A stretch of 13,076 bases of DNA from JABDLF01 sp041609715 (GCA_041609715.1 JBFIQI010000064.1:1-13076); one strand, 5' to 3'. Shown: positions 1 to 7,134, counted from the first letter of the stretch. Notes: generated by a model from the letters alone, not told the origin. Numbers and translations are program-made.

Positions 1-79
<79 letters not shown>

Positions 80-133
80 TTTTTGCCGCGATGTTAAAGT
101 AGGGACCTGTTTCCCGTCAGATTGAGCCAATCT

Positions 134-931
134 ATGAGCTACATGGTTCTCGCGCGCCGCTGGCGCCCCCGGGTGTTTTCCGAACTGGTGGGCCAGGAGC
201 ATGTGCAGCGCGCCCTGATCAACGCGCTGGACGAGGACCGGCTGCACCACGCGTTCTTGTTCACGGGTACCCGGGGTGTGGGCAAGACCACTATCGCCCG
301 GATCCTGGCCAAATGCCTGAACTGCGAGCAGGGAGTGCGCTCCGTGCCCTGTGGTGAATGTGCTGCGTGCACCGAAATTGATGAAGGCCGCTTCGTGGAC
401 CTGATAGAAGTTGATGCGGCATCGCGCACCAAGGTCGATGATACCCGCGAACTGCTGGAAAACGTGCAGTACCGCCCCACTCGGGGACGTTTCAAGGTGT
501 ACCTGATTGACGAGGTGCACATGCTTTCAACGCACTCGTTCAATGCCTTGCTGAAGACACTGGAAGAGCCTCCGCCCCACGTAAAATTTTTGCTCGCCAC
601 CACGGACCCGCAGAAGTTGCCGGTAACAGTGCTTTCCCGTTGCCTGCAATTTAACCTGAAGCGCTTGCCGCTGACGCTAATCCAGGGACAGCTGGAAAAA
701 ATCCTGCGCGCCGACCAAATCAGTTTTGACCAGGTCGGCCTGGAACTGTTGGCTCGGGCGGCGGACGGCAGTATGCGTGATGCCCTTAGCTTGCTGGACC
801 AGGCTATCGCTTATGCCGGCGGTGCGGTGGGTGAGGCGGAAGTTCGAGCCATGCTGGGTACGCTCGACAAGAGTCACATTTACAAGCTGCTGGCCTGTCT
901 GGGTGAGGGTGATATTGCCGGGGCGCTTTAG
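134..931 (+). CDS. dnaX: DNA polymerase III subunit gamma/tau, N-terminal part, ended by in-frame TAG
   Basis: DnaX is the ATPase motor of the clamp loader that places the beta sliding clamp on DNA. This part holds the AAA+ core: Walker A GTRGVGKT at residues 45-52, zinc-module cysteines C64, C73, C76 and C79 (same numbers as E. coli), Walker B LIDEVH at 124-129, and the SRC motif with the arginine finger at 168-170. The ATG at 134 gives MSYMVLARRWRP, matching E. coli MSYQVLARKWRP, so an in-frame TTG at 122 is less likely. No strong Shine-Dalgarno is visible. After 265 residues, early in the oligomerisation domain III, the frame meets TAG (929-931), although DnaX homology resumes in the same frame beyond it. 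Alone, this product would have ATP-binding domains I-II but essentially no collar domain. The identity is certain; whether the gene is functional is not. Confidence 0.93.
   Translation: MSYMVLARRWRPRVFSELVGQEHVQRALINALDEDRLHHAFLFTGTRGVGKTTIARILAKCLNCEQGVRSVPCGECAACTEIDEGRFVDLIEVDAASRTKVDDTRELLENVQYRPTRGRFKVYLIDEVHMLSTHSFNALLKTLEEPPPHVKFLLATTDPQKLPVTVLSRCLQFNLKRLPLTLIQGQLEKILRADQISFDQVGLELLARAADGSMRDALSLLDQAIAYAGGAVGEAEVRAMLGTLDKSHIYKLLACLGEGDIAGAL
929..931 (+). other. In-frame amber codon inside dnaX
   Basis: The codons around the site read GGG GCG CTT TAG AAG GTT GGG, and the frame before and after is the same (134 and 944 both equal 2 modulo 3). One substitution from a sense codon such as CAG, AAG or GAG would account for it; a frameshift would not. 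TAG also ends dnaX itself (1751-1753), the GNAT gene and three minus-strand genes, so nothing suggests amber has been reassigned wholesale in this genome. Confidence 0.9.
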
Positions 932-943
932 AAGGTTGGGGAA

Positions 944-1753
944 TTGGACGAGCGTGCACCGGACTATGAAGCGGCTCTCGCAGACATGGCAGAGACTTTG
1001 CACCGGCTCGCGCTGCGGCAGGTCACGGAGTCTGCTGCCACTGAAGACTCCATTGAGCGGGAAGCATTGGAGACGCTGGCGCGTAAACTGGATTCCGAAA
1101 CTGTGCAGCTTTTTTATCAGATCGCCATAACCGGCCGACGGGATCTGCCGCTGGCTCCGGATCCGCGCAGCGGCTTCGAGATGGTTCTCCTGCGCATGCA
1201 CGCTTTCGAACCCGCGCGGGCAGCGGAAGGGTCTGAACCGGCGAAGTCCAGGCCCGCTAGCAAAAGGCAGTCTCCCGAGCGGCGGACGCCGCCCGCAAAT
1301 GCCGGCGGTAGCCCCAAGGTCACTCAGCCCAAAGCCGGGGAAGCCGCGCATGAGGCAGCCGTGGCTGACTGGACGGAACCAGACTGGAACAAGCTGGTCG
1401 GAGAATTATCAATCCAGGGCGCAGCCCGCCAGTTGGCCGCAAACTGTGTCTATGCGGGCAGAAGCGGTTCGCGCATCAACCTGACTCTGGCGGCTGGCAA
1501 TGAGCACCTGTTGACGGACAAGGTGCAGCGCCGTCTTGCCAAAGTTCTGGGCGATCATTTTGGGCAGCGTTTCAAGTTGAACATCAAGATTGGCCAGCCT
1601 GGCGAGGAAACTCTGGCCGCGTCGCTGACGCGCGAGGAGGAGGAGAAGCGTGCACGGGCGGCCCAGGCGATCGCCTCGGATCCCAATATCAACGCGCTGG
1701 TTGAGGCATTCGATGCCGAGGTGCAATCAGAAACCATTAAACCGGTCGTTTAG
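944..1753 (+). CDS. dnaX: DNA polymerase III subunit gamma/tau, C-terminal part (domains III-V), downstream of internal TAG
   Basis: This is the continuation of dnaX in the same frame. The homology really starts at 932, right after the TAG; 944 (TTG) is simply the first possible start. Early residues resemble the DnaX collar domain III (HRLALRQV; QLFYQIAITGRRDLPLAPD; EMVLLRMHAF). A proline/lysine/arginine-rich linker follows at about 1215-1360. The C-terminal tau region ends in DPNINALVEAFDAEV...TIKPVV, matching the E. coli end DNNIQTLRRFFDAEL...SIRPI. That region binds the polymerase alpha subunit and DnaB helicase in E. coli. Without the TAG the whole protein would be 539 residues, somewhat shorter than E. 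coli tau. A GAAGG sequence at 931-935 lies 8 bases before the TTG and could serve reinitiation, but this is speculative. No A-AAA-AAG slippery site of the E. coli gamma-producing type is seen. Confidence 0.85.
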   Translation: MDERAPDYEAALADMAETLHRLALRQVTESAATEDSIEREALETLARKLDSETVQLFYQIAITGRRDLPLAPDPRSGFEMVLLRMHAFEPARAAEGSEPAKSRPASKRQSPERRTPPANAGGSPKVTQPKAGEAAHEAAVADWTEPDWNKLVGELSIQGAARQLAANCVYAGRSGSRINLTLAAGNEHLLTDKVQRRLAKVLGDHFGQRFKLNIKIGQPGEETLAASLTREEEEKRARAAQAIASDPNINALVEAFDAEVQSETIKPVV

Positions 1754-1777
1754 AGCCGACACAGTCAAGAGGTAGTC

Positions 1778-2101
1778 ATGAAGGCAGGACTCGGACAGAT
1801 AATGAAGCAGGCCCAGAAAATGCAGGCGGACATGCAAAAGGCCCAGCAAGAGTTGGCAGACCTGGAAGTTACCGGTGAAGCGGGTGCCGGGCTGGTCAAG
1901 ATAGTCATGACCTGCCGTAACGTTGTGCGCGGGATAAGCATCGACGACAGTTTGCTGGGCGAAGATCGTGAGATGCTCGAAGATCTCATCGCAGCCGCAT
2001 TCAATGACGCCTTGCGCAAAGTTGAAGAGACCACCCGGGAAAAAATGTCAGGTATGACAGCGGGTCTGAATCTTCCGGCAGGGTTGAACCTGCCTCTGTG
2101 A
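1778..2101 (+). CDS. ybaB: YbaB/EbfC family nucleoid-associated protein
   Basis: A small DNA-binding protein of the YbaB/EbfC family, which forms dimers with a tweezer-like shape and binds the nucleoid. At 107 residues it has the normal family length. Visible hallmarks are the GLGQIMKQAQKMQADMQKAQ start, which forms a charged helix, the glycine-rich turn VTGEAGAGLVKI, and the DLIAAAFNDALRKVEE helix. The end carries a short PAGLNLPL tail, typical of this family's flexible methionine/glycine/leucine-rich terminus. An excellent Shine-Dalgarno, AAGAGG at 1767-1772, sits 5 bases before the ATG. It lies 24 nt after dnaX and 22 nt before recR, so the three probably form one transcript. Confidence 0.96.
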   Translation: MKAGLGQIMKQAQKMQADMQKAQQELADLEVTGEAGAGLVKIVMTCRNVVRGISIDDSLLGEDREMLEDLIAAAFNDALRKVEETTREKMSGMTAGLNLPAGLNLPL

Positions 2102-2123
2102 CAGTCTCTCTCCTCGCTCGCTA

Positions 2124-2723
2124 ATGAATTACTCACCTTTGCTGGGTCGGCTCATCGAGCATCTGCGCTGTCTGCCCGGTGTTGGCCCTAAATCTGCCCA
2201 ACGGATGGCGTTTCATCTGCTGGAACGCGACCGGCCCGGTGCCCGTGAATTGTCTCGCTCCCTGGCCGAGGCCGTGGAGCAGGTGGGTCACTGCCACGAA
2301 TGCCGGATGCTTACCGAGGACAAGTTGTGCGAAATCTGCGGTAACGGCAAGCGTGATGCATCGATCCTGTGTGTGGTGGAATCGCCGGCTGACGTGGTGG
2401 CAGTGGAGCAGTCGGCAGGTTTTGGCGGACGCTACTTCGTACTCATGGGCCACTTGTCGCCGCTGGATGGCATCGGGCCCGATGAACTTGGCCTGGACCT
2501 GCTTGTCGCCAGATTCGAAAGCGGTGAAGTCAAAGAAGTGGTGCTCGCCACCAATCCCACGGTGGAGGGCGAGGCTACCGCACAATACATTGCCGAGCTG
2601 GCGGCGGAACGCGGCGTGGCAGCGACCCGCATCGCCCATGGAGTCCCCATCGGCGGCGAACTTGAATATGTCGATGGTGGCACTTTGTCGCACGCATTCG
2701 CCGGGCGTCGGCCGCTGGGTTGA
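2124..2723 (+). CDS. recR: Recombination mediator protein RecR
   Basis: RecR works with RecO (and RecF) to load RecA on SSB-coated single-stranded DNA at gaps. All family parts are present in 199 residues. The N-terminal helix-hairpin-helix is LRCLPGVGPKSAQRMAFHLL (residues 14-33). The four zinc cysteines are C57, C60, C69 and C72, at the same numbers as in E. coli. The Toprim domain (about 80-175) contains CVVESPAD, GRYFVLMGHLSPLDGIGPD and LATNPTVEGEATA. The C-terminal Walker-B-like part reads RIAHGVPIGGELEYVDGGTL. The start aligns with E. coli MQTSPLLTQL, although no Shine-Dalgarno is visible, so translation may depend on coupling to ybaB. The stop codon directly abuts the stop of the convergent rsgA. 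Confidence 0.97.
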   Translation: MNYSPLLGRLIEHLRCLPGVGPKSAQRMAFHLLERDRPGARELSRSLAEAVEQVGHCHECRMLTEDKLCEICGNGKRDASILCVVESPADVVAVEQSAGFGGRYFVLMGHLSPLDGIGPDELGLDLLVARFESGEVKEVVLATNPTVEGEATAQYIAELAAERGVAATRIAHGVPIGGELEYVDGGTLSHAFAGRRPLG

Positions 2724-3671
2724 TCAGGATGGATCTGGATTCAGTTGTTCCTGCCGACGAGTCAGTCGCAGGTAGCTGCGGTATCGCCGCTTGCTGATTT
2801 CTCCGAGGCTTACTGCCGCCTTGACGGCACAGCGAGGCTCCTCCAGGTGCCGGCAGTTGCTGAAGTGGCAGTCCATGGCCGGCTGGCGAAACTCGAGGAA
2901 TCCAACGCTCAGATCCTGGTCTCTCGCCAAGTGCGGTGCGTAGTCCCTGACGCCAGGCGAATCTATCAGGTCGCCGCCACCCGGCAGGTGATGGAGCATG
3001 GAAGCCGTTGTCGTGTGGCGCCCCTCACCGCTGCCCGCTGACAGGCTGCCAACTGAGGCTTGGGCCGCGGGTAGCAGCGCATTGAGAATTGACGATTTGC
3101 CGACGCCGGATTGCCCAACCAGGATGTTGGTGTGCGGTCGGGCCAATTCTGCCAGGGCATCGATGCCCTGGTATTCGCGGGCACTCAACCAAAGCACGGG
3201 GTATCCGGCACGCTCGTACTCGGCGCAGACGGCTGGCATGTCCTGAGCTGTTGCCAGCTCATCCAGATCCTGCTTGTTGCACAGTATTGCCGCGTCGATG
3301 GCCATCAGTTCTGCGGCCACCAGGTAGCGATCGACGAGGGAGGGATCGAAAGCGGGTTTGGGAGCGCAGACTACCAGCAACTGATCAACATTGGCGGCGA
3401 GCACTTCGGCTCGCCCGCGACGATCCGGCCGAGTCAGTTCTGATGTGCGGGGCAGTATTTCTTCGACCACGCCGGGTGCGTCCTGCTCCCCGGGTACCCA
3501 CAGCACCCGGTCGCCGCAGACAGCCCGCAGCCGCCGGCCGCGTGGTACGCAGTTGTGAGCAATCCCGTCTTCATCCTCGATCAGCAAATGCCGGCCAAAG
3601 TTTGCGATAACCCGACCTTCCAGGCGCCCGATGTCGTCGCTGGACCGGGGCGATGGGCGTTTGCTACGCAC
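2724..3671 (-). CDS. rsgA: Small ribosomal subunit biogenesis GTPase RsgA
   Basis: RsgA (YjeQ) is a GTPase that checks late maturation of the 30S decoding centre. The protein (315 residues) has an N-terminal OB-fold (about 15-75). Its circularly permuted GTPase domain carries motifs in the order G4 NKQD (132-135), G5 SA (163-164), G1 GQSGVGKS (186-193), G2 TTTAS with the preceding histidine H219, and G3 DSPG (237-240). A C-terminal zinc module has C268, C273, H275 and C281. It is shorter than E. coli RsgA (350) mainly because the basic N-terminal extension is reduced. The GTG start overlaps the end of the upstream M48 protease gene by 8 nt; an AGG lies 5 bases before it (GTCAGGCAAGTG). This points to translational coupling. 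Confidence 0.96.
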   Translation of the reverse strand: MRSKRPSPRSSDDIGRLEGRVIANFGRHLLIEDEDGIAHNCVPRGRRLRAVCGDRVLWVPGEQDAPGVVEEILPRTSELTRPDRRGRAEVLAANVDQLLVVCAPKPAFDPSLVDRYLVAAELMAIDAAILCNKQDLDELATAQDMPAVCAEYERAGYPVLWLSAREYQGIDALAELARPHTNILVGQSGVGKSSILNALLPAAQASVGSLSAGSGEGRHTTTASMLHHLPGGGDLIDSPGVRDYAPHLARDQDLSVGFLEFRQPAMDCHFSNCRHLEEPRCAVKAAVSLGEISKRRYRSYLRLTRRQEQLNPDPS

Positions 3672-4920
3672 TTGCCTGACCGATCAGCTGCCTGAGCCTG
3701 GCAATGCGGACCGGAGCGGGAGGGTGGCTGTCGTAAAATCCCGAGTGCACCGGGTCAGGGGTCAGGGTCGTGGCGTTGTCCTGGTAAAGTTTCACCAGGG
3801 CATTAGCCAGCTGACTGGCATCGCTTTGCTGGGCTGCGTACTCATCGGCCTCGAATTCGTGGCGGCGGGACAGCAGGCTGCTGAGGGGCGTCAGCGGGAA
3901 CATAAACACCGGGGTAACCAACACAAACAGCAGCAGGGCGCTCCAGACGGATGGCTGCGTCACGCCGAGCGCGCTGTAAAACCATCCCTGCTGCGCCAGC
4001 CAGCCGAGCAATGCGAGGCCAGCCAGGGCTGTCAGAAAAGAAATCATCATTCGTTTGCTGATGTGTCGCTTGCGAAAATGTCCCAGTTCGTGCGCCAGCA
4101 CGGCTTCGATTTCAGCATGGTCAAGCGATTCCATCAGGGTATCGAAAAATACGATCCGCTTGTTGTTGCCCAGCCCGGTGAAATACGCATTGCCGTGGGC
4201 CGAACGCCTGGAGCCGTCCATGACGAAAATCCCATTGCTGCGAAAACCGCAACGTTCCAGTAAGGCCTCAATTCGATCCTTCAGGCCAGCATCTTGCAGG
4301 GGGGAGAATTTGTTAAACCAGGGCGCAATAAAGGCGGGGTAGGCCCACAGCAGCAGCAAGCTGAAGCCGGCCCAGACGGCCCAGGCATACAGCCACCACA
4401 GGCCGCCTGAGTTTTCCATGAGCCAGAGGATGGCCGCCAGCAGCGGTGCGCCAAGCATAGCGGCCAGCACCAGGCCCTTGACTGCATCGGCCACAAACAA
4501 GGCCGGTGTCGTTCGATTGAAATCGAAGCGCGCTTCCAGCACGAACGTCCGGTAGATCGACAGGGGCAGCGAGATCAGCCAGCTGAGGAGGAATACGCTG
4601 AATATGACGGCAATGCCCGTCGCCAGCCAGGGCAAATCCTGACCCGTCCAGAAGCCGTTGATCAATGCGATCAGGCCGCCAACAGTCAGCAATGCCAGCC
4701 ACACCGCGTCTATCACCGTATCCACCATCCCAAGACGGGTTCCTGCCAGCGTGTATTCGGCAGCTTTCTGGTGATCGGCAAGGGGGATCTGCCCGGCAAA
4801 GTCGGGTGGGACCTCGGTGCTACGGGCTTTCACATGCTGCAGTTGCCGCATGGCCAGCCATAGCCTGGTAAGGGTCACCAGAACCAGAACCGAGATAAAT
4901 AAGACACTAAAGGGGTGCAT
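3664..4920 (-). CDS. M48 family metallopeptidase, Ste24/CAAX-protease-like integral membrane protein
   Basis: A 418-residue polytopic inner-membrane zinc protease of the Ste24 type (M48A), about the size of yeast Ste24 homologues. The zinc site is HELGH at 277-281, with the third ligand probably E355 in EFEAD (355-359). A conserved DSHPP is at 397-401. An N-terminal membrane segment (about 4-23) and several hydrophobic segments (about 66-90, 97-120, 140-168, 174-200, 292-312, 325-345) surround the catalytic domain. Bacteria lack CAAX prenylation, so the substrate is unknown; quality control of membrane proteins is a reasonable guess from HtpX relatives. The start is an ATG preceded by AGG 7 bases upstream. 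The gene is followed by, and overlaps, rsgA, and is divergent from orn. Confidence 0.93.
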   Translation of the reverse strand: MHPFSVLFISVLVLVTLTRLWLAMRQLQHVKARSTEVPPDFAGQIPLADHQKAAEYTLAGTRLGMVDTVIDAVWLALLTVGGLIALINGFWTGQDLPWLATGIAVIFSVFLLSWLISLPLSIYRTFVLEARFDFNRTTPALFVADAVKGLVLAAMLGAPLLAAILWLMENSGGLWWLYAWAVWAGFSLLLLWAYPAFIAPWFNKFSPLQDAGLKDRIEALLERCGFRSNGIFVMDGSRRSAHGNAYFTGLGNNKRIVFFDTLMESLDHAEIEAVLAHELGHFRKRHISKRMMISFLTALAGLALLGWLAQQGWFYSALGVTQPSVWSALLLFVLVTPVFMFPLTPLSSLLSRRHEFEADEYAAQQSDASQLANALVKLYQDNATTLTPDPVHSGFYDSHPPAPVRIARLRQLIGQASA

Positions 4921-4957
4921 GGTAATACCTGTTAACGAGCGCGCCTCAGCTTAGCTT

Positions 4958-4967
4958 TTGCTAGAAT
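4958..4967 (+). promoter_or_regulatory. Candidate extended -10 promoter for orn
   Basis: The divergent gap 4921-5030 must hold promoters for both orn and the protease gene. On the plus strand TGCTAGAAT (4959-4967) fits the extended -10 consensus (TGn then TATAAT-like). No good -35 hexamer lies 16-18 bases upstream, which extended -10 promoters can tolerate. A start near 4974 would give a leader of roughly 57 nt before the orn ATG. I could not identify a convincing promoter for the minus-strand protease gene. Confidence 0.35.
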
Positions 4968-5030
4968 CGCCCGCAATACGCGCGCCGCGGAAAAACACTC
5001 TGTCCGTGCTTGTGCATAATAGTTGGACCT

Positions 5031-5603
5031 ATGACCGTAAATTCCCAAAACCTCATCTGGATCGACCTCGAAATGACCGGTTTGGATACTGATCGTGACG
5101 AAATCATCGAGATTGCAACCGTTGTAACGGATCAGCAGCTCAATATTCTTGCTGAGGGGCCCGCGCTGGCAATTCATCAGCCGGATAGCGTGCTGGAAGG
5201 CATGGATGAATGGAACACGCGCCAGCATAATGCCTCGGGATTGGTGCAGCGCGTGCGCCAAAGCAGTCACGATCTGGCGAGCGCCGAAAAGCTCACCCTG
5301 CAGTTTCTGGAAGACTGGGTACCGCCCGGAATCTCGCCCATGTGTGGCAACAGCATTTGCCAGGACCGACGCTTCCTGGCGCGCCTGATGCCGGACCTGG
5401 AAGCTTATTTCCATTACCGTAATCTGGATGTCAGCACGCTCAAGGAACTGGCGCGGCGTTGGGCACCGCAGGTTGCCGCCGGCTTCAGCAAATCTTCAAG
5501 CCACCTGGCCATGGATGATATTCGAGATTCCATCGAGGAACTGGCCCACTACCGGGCGCACCTGATCGCCGAGGCATTTCGGTGTCCGCCCCGGCGCCAG
5601 TAA
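5031..5603 (+). CDS. orn: Oligoribonuclease
   Basis: Orn is the 3'-5' exoribonuclease that degrades 2-5 nt RNAs, including pGpG from cyclic-di-GMP turnover, to mononucleotides. The protein is 190 residues, and the DEDDh catalytic set lies at exactly the E. coli positions: D12 and E14 in WIDLEMTG, D112 in CGNSICQDRRF, H158 in SSSHLAMDD and D163. The central QHNASGLVQRV and YFHYRNLDVSTLKELARRW blocks are nearly identical to E. coli. The ATG at 5031 gives MTVNSQNLIWIDLEMTGL, matching E. coli MSANENNLIWIDLEMTGL; an in-frame TTG at 5010 is therefore rejected. One oddity is cysteine at residue 110 where E. coli has glycine. The gene overlaps the next one by 22 nt. Confidence 0.97.
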   Translation: MTVNSQNLIWIDLEMTGLDTDRDEIIEIATVVTDQQLNILAEGPALAIHQPDSVLEGMDEWNTRQHNASGLVQRVRQSSHDLASAEKLTLQFLEDWVPPGISPMCGNSICQDRRFLARLMPDLEAYFHYRNLDVSTLKELARRWAPQVAAGFSKSSSHLAMDDIRDSIEELAHYRAHLIAEAFRCPPRRQ

Positions 5604-6193
5604 AGCCCTGCTGCGAGGCCTGCGAGCGTAACAAAGCCCCCATTGCCGCGGCGCTGCAGGAGCACTTTTGCCAATCAGGCGACGTGCTGGAAATTGCCAG
5701 CGGTACCGGCCAGCATGCTGTGCACTTTGCGAAGCGCATGCCGCATCTGGTGTGGCACTGCAGCGAGCTTTCGGAAAAGCATGCCGGCATTCTCGCCTGG
5801 CTGGAAGGGGCCCGCCTGGAGAATGTTGTCGAGCCCATCGTACTGGATGTCGCCATATCGGGGCACTGGCCCGGGCGCAAGTTTCGCTACGCATACACGG
5901 CCAACACTACCCACATTCTTGCCTGGCAGCAGGTGGTCAGCATGTTTCGCGGGGTATCCGGCATCCTGCCTGCCCGAGGCTTGTTTGCCGTCTACGGCCC
6001 GTTCAATCGTGGCGGTGATTTTACCAGCGCAGGCAATCGATGCTTTGACGCCGCACTGCGGGCCGAAAACCCGGAGATGGGTCTCAGGGACCTGGAGCAG
6101 ATCGAGGAGCTCGGGGCAGCCAACGGGATGTTGCTCAGGCAGACTATAGAAATGCCGGCCAACAACCTGCTGCTGATGTTCGAACAATCATGA
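5582..6193 (+). CDS. DUF938 family protein, SAM-dependent methyltransferase-like
   Basis: A 203-residue member of the DUF938 family, which has a class I methyltransferase fold but no firmly established substrate. Typical signatures are CERNKAP near the start (14-20), the SAM-binding motif I VLEIASGTGQHAVHFA (35-50), YTANTTHIL in the middle, NRGGDFTSAGNRCFDAAL, and MPANNLLLMFE at the end (191-201). The start is GTG at 5582, inside the orn 3' end, with GAGG (5571-5574) 7 bases before it; this puts the family's conserved ERN motif about 15 residues in, as expected. The stop overlaps the next start as ATGA (6190-6193). The tight coupling suggests co-expression with orn and the PLP enzyme, but no shared pathway is apparent. 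Its chemistry is inferred only from the fold. Confidence 0.88.
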   Translation: MSAPAPVKPCCEACERNKAPIAAALQEHFCQSGDVLEIASGTGQHAVHFAKRMPHLVWHCSELSEKHAGILAWLEGARLENVVEPIVLDVAISGHWPGRKFRYAYTANTTHILAWQQVVSMFRGVSGILPARGLFAVYGPFNRGGDFTSAGNRCFDAALRAENPEMGLRDLEQIEELGAANGMLLRQTIEMPANNLLLMFEQS

Positions 6194-7134
6194 ATGATTT
6201 ATTGCCGGTATTCGATGATGTCCTGGACGCGAGCCGGCGCATTGCACCACGAATACGCCGCACACCGGTGGTCAATTCTGCCGGGTTTGATGATCTTGTG
6301 GGCGCCCGGGTTTTCTTCAAGTGTGAAAACCTGCAGCGCACCGGGGCATTCAAAATGCGCGGCGCTGCGAATGCCGTTTGGAGCTTGTCGCCTACTGAAG
6401 CCAGCCGGGGCGTTGCCACGCATTCTTCGGGTAATCATGGCGCGGCGCTGGCGGCGGCAGCCGCGAGCCGGGGTATTGGTGCCTGGATCGTGGTGCCCGA
6501 AAACGCTTCGCCAGCCAAATTAAGAAACATGCGTCGCCACGGGGCCGAGATCGTTGTCTGCGAACCCGGGCTTGCCAATCGGGAGCGTGGTCTTGCCAAA
6601 ATATTAGAGGACACCGGTGCCATTGCGGTGCATCCCTATGACGATGCCCGGGTCATAGCAGGGCAGGGGACTGCCGTGCTGGAACTGCTTGACGATGAAC
6701 CGGTACTGGATACCATTTTGGTGCCCGTGGGAGGCGGGGGGCTGGTCAGCGGTACCCTGCTGGTGGTGCGGGCTCTGTGTCCTCAAACCCGCGTAATCGG
6801 AGTGGAACCCGAGGGAGCCGATGATGCCGCCCGGGCCCTGGCCAAGGGGCAGCGGGTCATTATGGATCATCCAAAAACAGTTGCCGACGGACTGCGGGCC
6901 TCGCTGGGGGCACTTAACTTCGAAATTATCAGGCGCAATATCGATGCACTCGTCACGGTCAGCGATGCGGAAATACTATCGGCGCGCAAGGTGCTGGAAG
7001 ATTATCTGAGCATGCCAGTGGAGCCATCGTCTGCGACGGTGGCAGCTGCCTTGCTGAACGACAAAGTCCAACGCCCGGGTCAGCGAATCGGCGTCATCAT
7101 CAGCGGCGGCAACGTAGCCCCGCCAGACACATGA
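6190..7134 (+). CDS. PLP-dependent serine racemase / threonine (hydroxyaspartate) dehydratase-like enzyme
   Basis: A fold-type II PLP enzyme of 314 residues. The Schiff-base lysine is K55 in TGAFKMRGAAN. The substrate loop is SSGNHG (79-84), where S80 corresponds to catalytic Ser84 of mammalian serine racemase. The phosphate-binding loop is GGGG (181-184), and SGGN (305-308) lies near the pyridine ring. The divalent-metal triad of the serine racemase group appears conserved as E206, A210 and D212 (GVEPEGADD), matching E210/A214/D216 of the human enzyme in spacing. There is no ACT regulatory domain, unlike biosynthetic IlvA. Likely activities are serine racemisation, serine/threonine dehydration, or 3-hydroxyaspartate dehydration; sequence alone does not separate them. 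The ATG overlaps the DUF938 stop by 4 nt. Confidence 0.88.
   Translation: MNDLLPVFDDVLDASRRIAPRIRRTPVVNSAGFDDLVGARVFFKCENLQRTGAFKMRGAANAVWSLSPTEASRGVATHSSGNHGAALAAAAASRGIGAWIVVPENASPAKLRNMRRHGAEIVVCEPGLANRERGLAKILEDTGAIAVHPYDDARVIAGQGTAVLELLDDEPVLDTILVPVGGGGLVSGTLLVVRALCPQTRVIGVEPEGADDAARALAKGQRVIMDHPKTVADGLRASLGALNFEIIRRNIDALVTVSDAEILSARKVLEDYLSMPVEPSSATVAAALLNDKVQRPGQRIGVIISGGNVAPPDT

Noticed and set aside
122..133. TTG at 122 as the dnaX start
   Set aside because: The ATG at 134 aligns exactly with the E. coli start (MSY-VLAR-WRP) and no better ribosome site supports 122.
726..1130. Open frame of 134 codons crossing the dnaX stop in another frame
   Set aside because: The translation has no DnaX homology and an odd composition rich in W and R. 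Homology on both sides of the TAG is in one frame, so a frameshift does not explain the break.
5010..5030. Upstream TTG start for orn adding 7 residues
   Set aside because: With the ATG at 5031 all catalytic residues have the same numbering as E. coli Orn.
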